Below, one piece after another: positions 32,933 through 43,209 of a DNA stretch of 64,000 nt. Each line of letters starts with the position of its first letter. The first letter of the stretch is position 1. Below the pieces are notes generated by a model. That model did no database searches and was not told the origin of the DNA. It saw nothing but the letters and a program-made list of their open reading frames with translations. The translations under genes were made by a program, and so were the position numbers. This DNA comes from Phascolarctos cinereus (taxonomy: Eukaryota; Chordata; Mammalia; Diprotodontia; Phascolarctidae), in NCBI RefSeq assembly GCF_002099425.1, contig NW_018343992.1:2372001-2436000 (forward strand). The letters run 5' to 3'.

Positions 32933-32964
32933 ATCTCGCCAGAATGTGTTCACATTATTATCAT

Positions 32965-33028
32965 AAATACTACCAGGCTGTAAGCTTCTTGAGGGAAGAG
33001 ATTTTATATCCCCCACTGTGATTAAAAA
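32965..33028 (+). mobile_element. L2 3' end scrap
   Basis: GGCTGTAAGCTTCTTGAGGG matches the L2 tail region. Confidence 0.5.
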
Positions 33029-33539
33029 AAAAGATGCCACCTTATCATTCTATATTTGGCCAATTCTCTTATTTATTTGCAGCCCAACTCTCCACTTTTT
33101 CATGCAAATATCTCTTGAGTTAGGATCATTATTGAACTATTGATTTATGTGAGAGACACAGCAAACCAAGAAGACAGGAAAAGGGGGAGGTCATAGAGTC
33201 ATAAAGCTTGAAAGGATCTTAAAAACTCAACTAGTGCTTCTAGTCATGTTCATGGCAAAAAAGAAAGTAAGACATTTTCAGTCACCAAATTTTATGGGTC
33301 CCAATTGGTACAAGAGGCTTGACTGTTCAGCAAAGCCTGAGCAAATAAAATGTTTCCATTTTTTTTTCTTGATGAGGCAGCACCTTTGGTATCTGAATGT
33401 AAACTGGTTATTACTTTTGCTCATTAAAGATCTTTCATCCATATGGCCCATATACTTCTCTCATTCTTCCCTCATTCCCTACTTTATTCTTCAACTCTCA
33501 GGTACCTCATAGGATGCTGATGAGGATCAGAGAATATAT
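33029..33539. other. mostly unassigned
   Basis: A short L3-like piece at 33191-33235 (CATAGAGTCATAAAGCTTG). A 92-codon + frame at 33234-33512 has no recognisable domain. Confidence 0.5.
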
Positions 33540-33718
33540 AACTAGAAGAAATTTTAGAGATCATCAAATCCAACTGCCTTATTTCACAAACAAGGACTCT
33601 GAAGCCTAAGGAAATTAAGTGAATTGCTTGAGTTTACATGGAAGGTCAGAGAAAGAATTTGAATTCAAATTCTTAGACTCAAAATCTGTTGGTCTTTCCT
33701 CCTCACCATTATTCCTCT
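33540..33718 (-). mobile_element. MIR3-like SINE, antisense
   Basis: TTTAGAGATCATCAAATCC, CAAGGACTCTGAAGCC, TTGAATTCAAATTCTTAG. Confidence 0.65.
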
Positions 33719-33773
33719 CAAATGAAATAACATGTCAGTTTTGTAAGGGTAAAGTACTAATGAAGTATAAGAC

Positions 33774-33797
33774 TTCTTCTTCTTCTTCTTCTTCTTC

Positions 33798-33830
<33 letters not shown>
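33774..33830. repeat. (TTC)n(TTA)n microsatellite
   Basis: About eight TTC units followed by about eleven TTA units. Confidence 0.95.
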
Positions 33831-33832
<2 letters not shown>

Positions 33833-34467
33833 CACCCTGTACTTTATCCAAGTTCATTTATGGAGAACAAGATGACCTTCATTTTAAAATGTTACCTTCA
33901 TCTTAAGAAGTAATTCCAATTCTATGAAGAAGATTCATTCTTGCCAAAATCCTTCCCTCAAACTTTTTATAGTTATACATCTGAGGAAAAAAGGCTAAGT
34001 GACTGCATATAAGATGGAGCACCAGTTCAATCAGCAGTCTAAAGCATTATGACAACCACAATGCATCATCTAGACCAGCAGCATCCACATAATCCCTGGT
34101 GACAATTCATGCACCCTTTTTAGTGTTTCAGGATTGAATGAGATAACTAAATCAAGCTTCCTCAATACAGAATTCTTTATGAAAAGCAAATGTGGCTGGG
34201 CAGCTGCTAGATAATAGAACATTACTCATATAGAGTTATCTAACATCAAATTTCTAATAGAAAATTGGAACATTTGGATTTTTTTATTCCAAAGATTAAC
34301 TTGTACAGTATGATGTATATGAGCAAAAACAGGCAGCAAAAAATAAAGTCCTTTATATATGTTTGATGGCATGTTTTGGAAATAATAATATGCTGGGGGT
34401 TTTTTTCATATAAACAAGATAACTTTTTTACAAATCTACCATTAGTAGAGTATGCACTAAGAGGATG
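33831..34467. other. unassigned
   Basis: Nothing recognised. Confidence 0.5.
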
Positions 34468-34685
34468 TGGTTCCTAACCTTTTGTGTGTCATGGATACCT
34501 TTGGCAATCAGATGATGCCTGTTGACCTCTTCTCAGAATGATGATTTAAAAGTATAAATTAAAATATGTAATATTGCAAAGGAAACCAATTATACTGACA
34601 TATTTATGAAACACTTTAAAAAAAATAATGGAGTACTTGACATTCATGGACCCCAAGTTAAGAACCTTGGACTTGGAGGGTTTTC
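34468..34685. mobile_element. hAT-like miniature element C, copy 1
   Basis: One end GTGGTTCCTAACCTTTTG, the other CAAGTTAAGAACCTTGG, inverted; internal TCTCAGAATGATGATTTAAA and AAAGGAAACCAATTATACTG, ending TTCATGGACCCC. Matches a widespread mammalian hAT/Charlie-type pattern (GGTTCTTAACC ends). The second copy at 54540 is in the other orientation. Confidence 0.6.
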
Positions 34686-34771
34686 TCCTTCAGTAATAAT
34701 TTTACAGATGCATTGAGCCACACATATATTAACCAACGGCAAAAATTGACCCTGGAAAAGAGCCAACTAAT

Positions 34772-34845
34772 TGAAACATATGGAGATCAAATGCAGGAGC
34801 TTGGCCTCATTAACCCCACATTCTAACCAACTGAGCTGATTGCTA
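34772..34845 (-). pseudogene. tRNA-Ile(AAT)-like pseudogene
   Basis: On the minus strand, AGCTCAGTTGGTTAGAATG matches the tRNA-Ile D-arm, then a loop TTAATGA with AAT anticodon position, GGCCAAGC, and TTTGATCTCC in place of the T-loop TTCGATCCC. The spacing between arms equals a 74-nt tRNA. Anticodon and T stems have mismatches and the acceptor does not pair, so it is decayed. I cannot exclude a tRNA-derived repeat unit. Confidence 0.6.
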
Positions 34846-35149
34846 ACATAATTTCACCCACCGCAAGCATCTAGAATTAGAACAAAGTATTGCTGTAGAT
34901 TTTTAGTGAGCACTCAAGAAACACTTAAAATCCTTGACAAAGTACACATACTTTAAACAATTCAATCTATCTCCGAATTCCTTGTCACACCTTCTATGCT
35001 AAAGCCAAACAAAAGTATCTTGAATCTTGATTTCATCCTGCCCACCCCTGCCTCTGTACATCGGTACATGATAGCCTGCCGACTCTGAACAACACTTCAT
35101 TTCTAACCTGCACATCTACTCATTAAAAATTTTGTTTGGTTTGTATGTA
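34846..35149. other. unassigned
   Basis: Nothing recognised. Confidence 0.5.
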
Positions 35150-35375
35150 TAGGATAATTTTTCATACATATATGTATATATGTATATAAATGTGCGCATA
35201 TGTGTACATATACACACCTGCGCACACACGCACACAAACACGCACACACAGAGACCTATTTGTGTCTAATGGTGGCCACCTCTAAGGCGGGTGGGGGGGA
35301 AGGAAAGAAAAAAAGGAATTTATATAACTTTGTTGTATATTTAAAAGGAAGAGCAGATTATACATAGTGGGTTTG
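35150..35375 (+). mobile_element. LINE 3' end (uncertain subfamily)
   Basis: A (TATG)/(CACA) tract, then TCTAATGGTGGCCACCTC, a G/A-rich part, and TTGTTGTATATTTAAAAGG, a layout seen at marsupial LINE 3' ends. Confidence 0.4.
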
Positions 35376-35394
35376 CAGTCTAACGTGCAATCCT

Positions 35395-35485
35395 CTTTTT
35401 TTATTATACTATACTATATTTTTACTATATATATTATATTTACTATATATATATTTAATACATATTATACTATACTATATTTTTG
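35395..35485. repeat. AT-rich low-complexity tract
   Basis: TATTATACTATACTATATTT occurs near both ends of this tract (about 35402 and 35464), with TACTATATAT units between. Confidence 0.8.
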
Positions 35486-35494
35486 GTTTTTTTC

Positions 35495-35645
35495 TTCAAG
35501 GTCCAATTCAAGTGTTACTGTATATCATCTTTTTGATACTTTTCCCCTTGGTAGAATGTAAGCTCCTCTCTGCACTCCCATTTCATAGCAGTGTTTGACA
35601 CATAGTTTATGTTTTAAAAAGCTTTGCTGAGTTGAATTGAAAAGA
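35495..35645 (+). mobile_element. L2 LINE 3' end
   Basis: CAATTCAAGTGTTACTG, TAGAATGTAAGCTCCTCTC, GTGTTTGACACATAGTTTA, and a TGAGTTGAATTGAA tail. Confidence 0.7.
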
Positions 35646-36055
35646 GAATCTTACAAATAATCAGAACGATAAGAATCAGAAGGCTTGGGTCCTAACAGTA
35701 GCTAAGTCACTGAACTTATAAATACCCTCAGGAAAATAATTTTTCTGCCTCAATTTTCTCAATTTTAAAATGATCTGGTTCCATTTCACCACAACCACTT
35801 TTTAATGCTAAAAGGAGCTTTAAGTTAATTGACAGATCATCAAAATTAAGATATATTATTAATAATGTACTAAAATAAAAACTTAATAAAAAGGAAGAAA
35901 ATAAAATTTTCTCTGATTTCTTTCCCCTCCCAATGATAACATTCTCTACTGAGTGTTTGCAGTCATGTATACCCTAACTTATCATATAGTTCCTCCTTAC
36001 TGTATTGAGATTTTCAGGGCATGAAGTACCTCATTTTCACCTTTAAAATGAATAA
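35646..36055. other. unassigned
   Basis: Nothing firm. 35720-35790 (GCCTCAATTTTCTCAATTTT) might be a decayed SINE. Confidence 0.45.
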
Positions 36056-36292
36056 TACTGGCATTTCTTGGCACTTTAAGGTGTTATAATCTGCTTTCTT
36101 CATTGTAATCCTATGAGCCAAATAATGCTAGTCATATTATCCCCATTATACACCTGAGAAAAACAAGGATAAATGAATTTACATTAATTGCCCTGGATCA
36201 CATAGCTAATAAATATCAAAGCCAAAACATGAACCCAAGTCTCCTGATTTCTGAGTACTGGACTTTTTCTATTACTCCATGTTGCCTCTTTC
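36056..36292 (-). mobile_element. marsupial SINE, antisense
   Basis: CTTGGCACTTTAAGGTGTTA, TTATCCCCATTATACACCTG, TGATTTCTGAGTACTGGAC, CCATGTTGCCTC. Confidence 0.65.
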
Positions 36293-36655
36293 AATCATAT
36301 ACCAAGACTTACATGCAATAGGTACTTAATAAATATTTGCTGAAATCAATTTCTGTCATGTTAATTAATATATTATACCAGAACTAAACTATTATCAGCT
36401 GACTGTTTCTTGAATTTCGTTAAAATTATCTTAGATTTGTCAGGCCAGACAGAAATGGTTCTTCATTCCACAGCTCCCAGTATAATGTTTGTATCATTAA
36501 TTTGATACATATATAATGTCTTATATTGTTTTTTGAGACCCTCTATTCTGACTAGGCTACATACATCTGGAAGGCAATGAACAGTGTCCTAGAATTCCTT
36601 TTAATTTTCCACGTTACTTAGTACGACACCTTGTAAAGAATTTAAATGATGCATA
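36293..36655. other. L2 3' scraps in unassigned DNA
   Basis: CAATAGGTACTTAATAAAT near 36317 and CTGGAAGGCAATGAACAG near 36569 look like L2 3' ends (+). The rest is unassigned. Confidence 0.4.
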
Positions 36656-36809
36656 TTTAGTGAAAATGATTAGAATACACCGAAGAATATTTCTTTTAAA
36701 ATGCTCTGTTCTTATAAATTGGCAGCACTGGAATGTTAGGGAGGTGAATTTACACTGCAGACTTGAAAAGTCTCCAGAAGTAGGGGCTCTCCTGTATTAC
36801 ATACTATAT

Positions 36810-36826
36810 CACACACACACACACAC

Positions 36827-36866
<40 letters not shown>
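36810..36866. repeat. (CA)n microsatellite
   Basis: Two CA runs broken by ATACACATA. Confidence 0.95.
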
Positions 36867-37049
36867 GAATCCAATGCCATATAACCAGGAGGAAAGCAAA
36901 ACATGTTCATCAATTATGATAAGGAAGACTAAACTGACTCAGGTTTCTGCTATACGAATTTCAGTTGGCATAAGGGAATATGAAATCTGCAATCATGGGA
37001 CTACTTTTTAATAAATAAAGTTTTCCCCTCACAGAGAGCACTAGATGGT

Positions 37050-37145
37050 CACAATGGATAAAGGGGAAGAGGAAGGGGAAAGGGAAAGGTAAGTGAAAGG
37101 GGAAGGAGAAAAGGAAGGAGACTGGAAAGGGAAAGAAGAAAACAG
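37050..37145. repeat. GGGAAA-type purine tract
   Basis: About 95 bp of nearly pure purine on + made of GGGGAAG, GGGAAA and GGAGAA units. Confidence 0.85.
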
Positions 37146-37925
37146 AAACATTAGCATTAGCGAAAGGTCATATAACCACCTCTCCCCACCCCCACTCCTG
37201 CCCCCAACCTAAGAAATGGAATGCCTGAGACAGATTTTTCTGGGCATATGGCCAAACTTGAACTAATCAACCTCACTAAGTATCAGTGGCCCATCTGCAT
37301 GAGATGCTCTATGTATAGGTAACTTGTTATTATACCCATTAAGTGAATTAAGATCAGACAGAGGCTGCAGTACACTACAATTCCCAACAAAGTCACTGTA
37401 GCTCAGTGCTGCTTAAGGAAATCACTCCTACAAAAGGAGTGATGAAGATCTGTATCATGCCAGTGCTCTAAACCTGTCATTACAAACAGGTATGAGACTT
37501 CCCTAAGTGGGTGACCCAAATGCACATCACTTATAATATGAAATTTGGCCTACCATTGTTCTTTTCTTATGGTTAAATGGTACTGCAGTTTCAGCATTCT
37601 GGGCAGCTCATTGCATCAGGATCAAATATCAGTCTACAAGTAATCAATGGAAATGTTTTAAAAATTCTGCTTACCAGGATTTCTAGGAAAATGAATCATA
37701 GTTTAAGAAAGACTTGGAAATCATGAATTAGAGGTGATTATAGGAATGTTTCTAGTTACAATTCTATAATACCTTTTTTCTTTGCATATAATCTGACAGC
37801 TTTAACAAAAATATTTTTGTAGAACAGCATGCAAAAATGCAGATAAATCAATTTGGAAGGAGGGAAAATATCTTGGGGAAGAATATTACTTGCATGTTTA
37901 AGATACTACAATCAAAATAATGATT
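37146..37925. other. unassigned, with two short perfect hairpins
   Basis: No repeat family recognised. ATCACTCCT/AGGAGTGAT at 37421-37443 and ACCTGT/ACAGGT at 37472-37491 are close inverted repeats. CACTGTAGCTCAGTGCTG precedes them. Confidence 0.45.
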
Positions 37926-37927
37926 TA

Positions 37928-38132
37928 AGAGAGGCAAGGTAATTCAGTGGGTAGATCACAGACTTTTGAGTCAGAGGAGTTGGGTTCCAATTCTGCCTCT
38001 GTCATTTCATACCTGTGTAACTTGAGGCAGTTCACTTAATCTTGATTTCTTCATCTGTAAGAAAGGAGAGTATTGGACTAGATAGCCTTTGAAGCCATGT
38101 CTATGTGCCAACTCTATGATCCTCTACGAACT
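37928..38132 (+). mobile_element. MIR3-like SINE
   Basis: TTTTGAGTCAGAGGAGTTGG, TGGGTTCCAATTCTGCCTC, TTGGACTAGATAGCCTTTG, CTCTATGATCC tail. Nearly complete. Confidence 0.75.
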
Positions 38133-38629
38133 GGGATAAATGAGGAAAGATAGGTAAAGTGCTAGGCAAATCTTAAGCACTATATACTATAAGTAATTAA
38201 AATTCTTCATCTTTCCTTAAAATACTGTACTCAGTTTATTTTGCTCTGTTGAAGAAGGTTAAAGAAAACCAACTTTTATGTTAAAAATGTGTGCAAAAGA
38301 GGCAGAATTTATTTATTTTAAAGGCATCTTCTAAAGCCATATTAATAGTAACCATGATGCACATTTTATATTTCAATATCTCAGTCTTAATTCTTTAACT
38401 ATTCTTTCTTATTTTTAACTGATGCCAGAATTTCTCTCCATCTAAATAATGTTTTTGGGAGGAAGATCCATGGAAAGTAAAGGGGGAAAATGTTTTCAAC
38501 TGGAAGTTTATCCATTACCAAAATAATAAAACATCATTTCCTTAATGAAGGAATAATTGGTTTATAGAAGGCTAACCAGTTTTTTGAATATCAATTGTTT
38601 TTATGTCTATGCTAAAAAACCTTTTTAAG
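38133..38629. other. unassigned
   Basis: AT-rich, nothing recognised, directly left of the CpG-richer region. Confidence 0.5.
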
Positions 38630-39860
38630 TGCCCCTTCTGCATCTCCCAAGGGAGTACCAAGTATATAGCCGCGGCATGTCGTAACTTTCCAGATAATAA
38701 ACGTAAAAAAAAAAAATAAGCAAATAAATAAACACCTTTCGTAACTTAGGTACCGAAAATGTATCGAAAACCACCCCACATTGAGTAACTCTTTGACTGG
38801 CTTTTATCTCTATTCTTTTCTCTCCATGACTTGAAAGCCTTGCACTAAACAGAGGCACTCCTACTGAGCAACAGGCAAGGACCAGTCTCGAAATAGAAAG
38901 AGTCACTTCTGCTCCTCTGCCTCTATTTCCAGCGCCACCTCAAAGGCCGACCAACCCCACCGCGCCCCCCACCCAACTGCTTAACTTCTTCACCAAAATG
39001 AACCCAGTGAAACATGATAGTGCAAAGAGTAACAGGTGAAGGAAAACGGGGAGGGAAGCGACAGTACAGGAAGGAGAGGTTGGCAACAGCTAGCCATCAC
39101 CCCACCCAGTAGCAGACGAGCAGGAAAAAAAGGCACTTACTTGCTAGCATGCCTGTGTGCTGTTATGCCCACCACCTCCACCTGAACGAGTCTGACCCGT
39201 GGAGAGGTCCCAGTTTCCTTAGCTCCTTTCTCTTCTGTCCCTCCCGCCTCACTGCTTCCTCTTACTCCCTTCCTCTCTTTTTCCGAGCTCCTGTTGCTCA
39301 GCAGGCGCCTGAGGTTGATTGCAGCTCTTGCCAGCTGCTGACACCCAACCCACGGGAGCACCTGCACACCGCTGGGCTCCTCGGAATTGGAAACACAAAC
39401 AGCAGCCGCTGGACCAGAGAGCAGCCCCGGAGGCTGAGCCACGCCTTCTCAGGCTCGCCCCGGCTGTTGTAAGACCCCGCCCCCCGGAGGGCAGCCACTG
39501 GCTTTTCTCTTCTCCTCCACCCCATCCTCTATCTACTTCTCCTCCTCCGCCCTTCCGAGTCTCCTTCTCCACCACCAATACACACAGGCGCACACACAAC
39601 ACACACCCTTCCACTCTGGAGCCCCCTCCCTCTCCTGGCTGGCTCTCTGGGCGGTGGCCGCGAGAATGCTGCTGCAGCAACATCTGCTCTGCCCTGCGGC
39701 ATAAGGAAAGGGATGTATGCAGGGAGCTGGACCTCTGCTTCTTCACTCAACCGCACCCTCCTTTCCCCCTCATCTCGCCCCGAATAATTTGCAATTCTAG
39801 AGGGATGATGAGTCTTTCCTTCCCAGCAGAATTTGTTCTTATTCCCAGAAACTATTGAGC
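38630..39860. promoter_or_regulatory. CpG-island-like block, candidate TATA-less promoter
   Basis: CpG is very rare through most of the window but frequent here. Over 38930-39790 I count roughly 25-30 CpGs, with C+G clearly above the surroundings. GC-box-like sites are seen: CCCCGCCCCCCGG at 39474-39486 and GGGCGGTGG at 39650-39658. No TATA box is obvious. No recognised interspersed repeat overlaps the core, although the HAL1 5' UTR at 8.0-8.8 kb shows that some repeats are also CpG-richer. A promoter for an unidentified gene is the most economical reading; exact counts need computing. Confidence 0.6.
39141..39600 (-). other. candidate first exon (leftward), ends at a GTAAGT donor
   Basis: Reading the minus strand, CTAGCAA is followed by GTAAGT (donor bases at 39140-39135), a consensus 5' splice site at the edge of the CpG-rich block. 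An ATG at 39442 opens a frame that stays open through the donor (begins MAQPPGLLSGPAAAVC). The frame has no recognised domain and may be 5' UTR. An overlapping minus frame (39249-39746) and a + frame (39319-39858) are equally unrecognised. The exon start is arbitrary. Transcription leftward would make 1-39 kb an intron. Confidence 0.3.
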
Positions 39861-40284
39861 TACTTGGTGCAGATTCATGCCGAAGCAGAAGAGATACTCA
39901 GGCCAATGGGAGGAAATGATCTTGGAAGAAGCGTATGGGGAAAGACTTGAAAGGTTCTTTGTGAAAAGGTTTCTTGGTGCCAGAGGTGAATGTAGTGTCT
40001 GGGATCCAAAAGCATCTTTTTTTCCCTTAGGTATTTGATGAGGTGGTTATAAGGCACTGGACTCCTGAGGAAACCTGTTGTCAGCACCAGTAGCTCTGTG
40101 AGGATAGAAGGACCATTCATCTGGTTTGTACTTCAGCCTCGCTTTTAAGTGGTCTTGCTGGAAAATGGTGGACACTTAGAAGAAACCAACAGAATATCTG
40201 ACTTTTTCCTTAGATTTTAAATTATAGAAGGAAGCAGCAGTGACAAGAAAGGAGCAAAAATAGGATGTAGGTTTTGACCTAGTG
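39861..40284. other. unassigned, includes left copy of a duplicated segment
   Basis: The segment 40171-40260 recurs at 40887-40980. A 53-codon + frame from the ATG at 39880 (MPKQKRYSGQWEEM) is charged but unrecognised. Confidence 0.4.
40171..40260 (+). repeat. direct repeat D, copy 1
   Basis: GACACTTAGAAGAAACCAAC, CTTAGATTTTAAATTATAG, GACAAGAAAGGAGCAAAA: colinear with 40887-40980 at about 80% by eye. Confidence 0.75.
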
Positions 40285-40455
40285 CTAGGAGGATCTCAGA
40301 AGTCCCTCAAGTCTAAGTTCCCTCCTTTTATAGATGAAGAAACTGAGACCCAGAGGAGTAAAGTGATTTGCAGTAGGTATCATAAGGTATTAACTGTCAG
40401 AGTAGGAACTTAACCCAGGTCCAACTTTCCTTCCACTGAATAATGCCACTGTGAC
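40285..40455 (-). mobile_element. MIR3-like SINE, antisense
   Basis: TTTTATAGATGAAGAAACTG, GACCCAGAGGAGTAAAGTG, TTAACCCAGGTCC, CTTCCACTGAATAATGCCAC. Confidence 0.7.
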
Positions 40456-40886
40456 ATTGCCTGAGTTATAGATTTTCCTTTGAGAATAAGTACATTGTAC
40501 AGGAGTGGGCTGGGGAAAACAAAAACAAGAAAAAAACTCTTTGTTAAATTTATCTCCGTGCATTTTTTTCTCATGTTTGGTTCCCTGTTTTGTTTTCCTT
40601 AATTTTTTTTAATGACAAGGCCCTCAAAAAGGGGTTTCTCTGGCTCTTTGAGAACCCTTGACTATTGTCTTTGCTGCTTGTGAGAGGATTGTATTTTCTT
40701 TTTAGTAAAGCTAGGGTTGCTCAGATTTCCTGGCTAGAAAAAATACGTTTGAAAGGGAGGGTGGCAAAGACGCATTCACTCCAATAAGCCACCTTCATTA
40801 AATTGCGTATTGGTTCCCATCAATATTTCATCCTTCCCATTTTGCAGCCCCAGTATTCTGAGAAGTGGGATGGTAAGAAGGATGGG
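40456..40886. other. unassigned
   Basis: Nothing recognised between the two D copies apart from the SINE. Confidence 0.5.
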
Positions 40887-40980
40887 GACACTTAAGAAGA
40901 AACCAACAGGACATCTGATTTATTCTCCTAAGATTTTTACATTATAGGAGATAGCAGGCATGAAGACAAAGGAGAAAAAC
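40887..40980 (+). repeat. direct repeat D, copy 2
   Basis: GACACTTAAGAAGAAACCAA, CTAAGATTTTTACATTATAG, GAAGACAAAGGAGAAAAA. The offset from copy 1 is about 717 bp. Confidence 0.75.
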
Positions 40981-41149
40981 AGAATTGGACTGTCTTTTCT
41001 AAAAGAACCAGGGGAATTTTTGTATATGATAGATTAGAATACCTACTTAAGGGGAAAAATGATTCAATTAAGGGGAGGCCAATTTTTGAATCTTCAGCTC
41101 TTACACCATAGCAAATCATTTCAGTTTGCAAAGGTGTGTGATCCATAGG

Positions 41150-41318
41150 AAAAAATCCTTGTGGCCCACATACTGACTTAATTTTACAGTGAAATGTTAT
41201 CTGTATTTCATTGTATTTTTATTTTGTTAAATATTTCCCGACTATATTTTAATCTGGTTATAGATAGACTCGGGAGTGTTGTACTGCATGCAGCCAGAAG
41301 GGAGCATGTTTGAGGAGC
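41150..41318. mobile_element. hAT-like miniature element B, copy 2
   Basis: TTCATTGTATTTTTATTTTG, TAAATATTTCCCGACTATAT, TTTTAATCTGGTTATAG, CTCGGGAGTGTTG, GCATGCAGCC. Same order as 31441-31635. Confidence 0.6.
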
Positions 41319-41319
41319 C

Positions 41320-42185
41320 TTATTCCATGATTGGATAGCTGTAATTGTGAGGAAGTTATTCCTTATGATGAACTGAAATCAGCCTCCCCATAACCTCCCA
41401 TACATTAATTCTATTCTAATATCTATTCTAATATAACTAGTGTAATAGCTCTTCCAAATGATGGCCCTTTGAATACTTCATGGTTATCATGTTCCTATTA
41501 AACTTTTACTTTTTCAGGCTAACCATATCTCTAGTTCCTTGTATGACATGATATCTAAGCCCCAACATTATCCATCTTTTGCTTCTCAATATTCAGCCTA
41601 AAAATTTCCTTTAAAAACTTCCTACACTGTGCCAAGTGCTATCTATACAGAACACAGTACAGTGAGACTATTGCATCTCTTGTCCTATACTCTATACTTC
41701 TTTCTATTAATAGAGAATAAGATAACATTAGGCCTTTTAGCTACCACATTTGGATGCAGACTGATACCCATATTGAATTTGTAATTCACCAGAATTGTAG
41801 GTCTTTTTTTACATAAGTTATCTATTAACTCTGACTCCTCCACCCTATACTATTGAAATTGATTTTATAAAACCCAACTTATATTCATTCCTATTCAATT
41901 TTCATCAATAGATTTGAATTCATGGATGTAGAAACCTGCTGAATTCCCCTTTCTCTATTCCATCATATTGTGTAATGCTCCAGCTTTGTACCATCCATCT
42001 CTTGGATGCCATTTATTCTTTCTTCCAAGTAACTGATAAAAAATACTGAACAAAAGAAAGATAAAAAGTGTTTTCTTCAACCTTCAAAGGGAGACCCCTA
42101 AGTTTTTCTATTTTGTGTTCTGGTGATAAAACCTATGTTCATCTCTTCTATGTTTCCTCTCTGTCTTCATCTTATTAACCCATCA
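41320..42185 (-). mobile_element. L3/CR1 LINE 3' region, antisense, about 860 bp
   Basis: Ordered phrases match the reversed CR1/L3 3' part: GAGGAAGTTATTCCTTATGA, TGGTTATCATGTTCCTATTA, TTCAGGCTAACCATATCTC, TTAGCTACCACATTTGGATG, TTGGATGCCATTTATTC, TAACTGATAAAAAATACTGA. The region is old but unusually long and colinear. Confidence 0.7.
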
Positions 42186-42224
42186 TTCTTTTGTGGGAGG
42201 GTAGAGGGCTAAGAAGAGAGGGGG

Positions 42225-42372
42225 AAGAGGAATCTAGACCTGTGATCTCATTAATTTAATGTACTTCTAGTGTGTAGACACCCTCTACCAGTATAGACAG
42301 ATAACTGATCTGTAATTTATCACTTTATAAATGCCTGGGGCCTTAATAAAGCTCGGCAAAGATCACACTTCA
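42225..42372 (-). mobile_element. MIR-type SINE, diverged
   Basis: CTAGACCTGTGATCTCATTA and AGACACCCTCTACCAG resemble the antisense head of a marsupial MIR-type SINE; the rest is weak. Confidence 0.4.
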
Positions 42373-43209
42373 AAGTCCCCTGCCATTTGTACAATTTAAC
42401 TGCAAGATATGCTATCTTCCTTAGAGACAAGAGGATAGTCCAATTGAGAAGAAATAGGCCAATCTTGCATTGCAAGTACTAGAGAGAGGGAAACTTGGAT
42501 TTCACAAAGGCCACTCCTAGTAGAAACTCCTAAAATGATTACATTATGTTGTTAATGTTTTGTAGTTTAAATAGAAAGCCATAAGAACAGAGACAATTTT
42601 GTTCAATGACTTTCTAATTATTACTATCAAATGAGGCATGAAACAGACACACTCCCCAAAAATATTTTTCATGGTCAATGAAAAGACAATTGTAGGATTC
42701 CGTGTAGATGACGAATTTCACAAAATACTCCTTTTCGCAGATGCCATAAACACTGCAGAAACTTCTAAATATGATCCAACCTCACTCAGGAGTTCAGGTT
42801 GAGTTCAGCCACAATAAAACAAAATGTTGAACAGTATCTTTTGTCCAAGCTATGATGTGAAACTTTATAGAAAACCCATAGAGCTGGTCCAGAAGTAAAA
42901 GTATAATTGTAATAATTAAATAATATAGGAATAATGAATGATAATTCATAATAATGAAGGATGAATGGCAAATTTAAGGAACATATAGGAAATACAGTAC
43001 TAGTTAGGGATGTGGTTGATTGAAGAGGGTTTTTCATCAAACAAACAAAACTTCAGTTTGTATGAAGTTCACAGTATTTTCTTTTACCAGCTGAGTTCAA
43101 AAGTGAGTCTTTAGAATGTCCTCTTAGCATTAGAAACTCTACAGAAGAGCATCCCCTTTCATTCTACCAGTGTCTTGTTTATATTCTGTGAGATGAATGG
43201 ATGTTAAAT
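42373..43209. other. unassigned
   Basis: AT-rich; no feature recognised. A minus frame at 42786-43040 is unrecognised. Confidence 0.5.

Noticed and set aside
39249-39746. 165-codon minus frame in the CpG block
   Set aside because: High GC alone lengthens frames here; no domain, no conserved start and competing frames on both strands, so it is not called as a CDS.
39319-39858. 179-codon plus frame in the CpG block
   Set aside because: Low-complexity Pro/Ser/Thr composition from GC-rich DNA; no recognised domain.
39880-40041. Short plus frame starting MPKQKRYSGQWEEM
   Set aside because: About 53 codons, no match I recognise, and no splice framework.
40171-40980. Direct repeats as possible LTRs of a small retroelement
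   Set aside because: Copies are only about 90 bp, diverged, and nothing retroviral lies between them.
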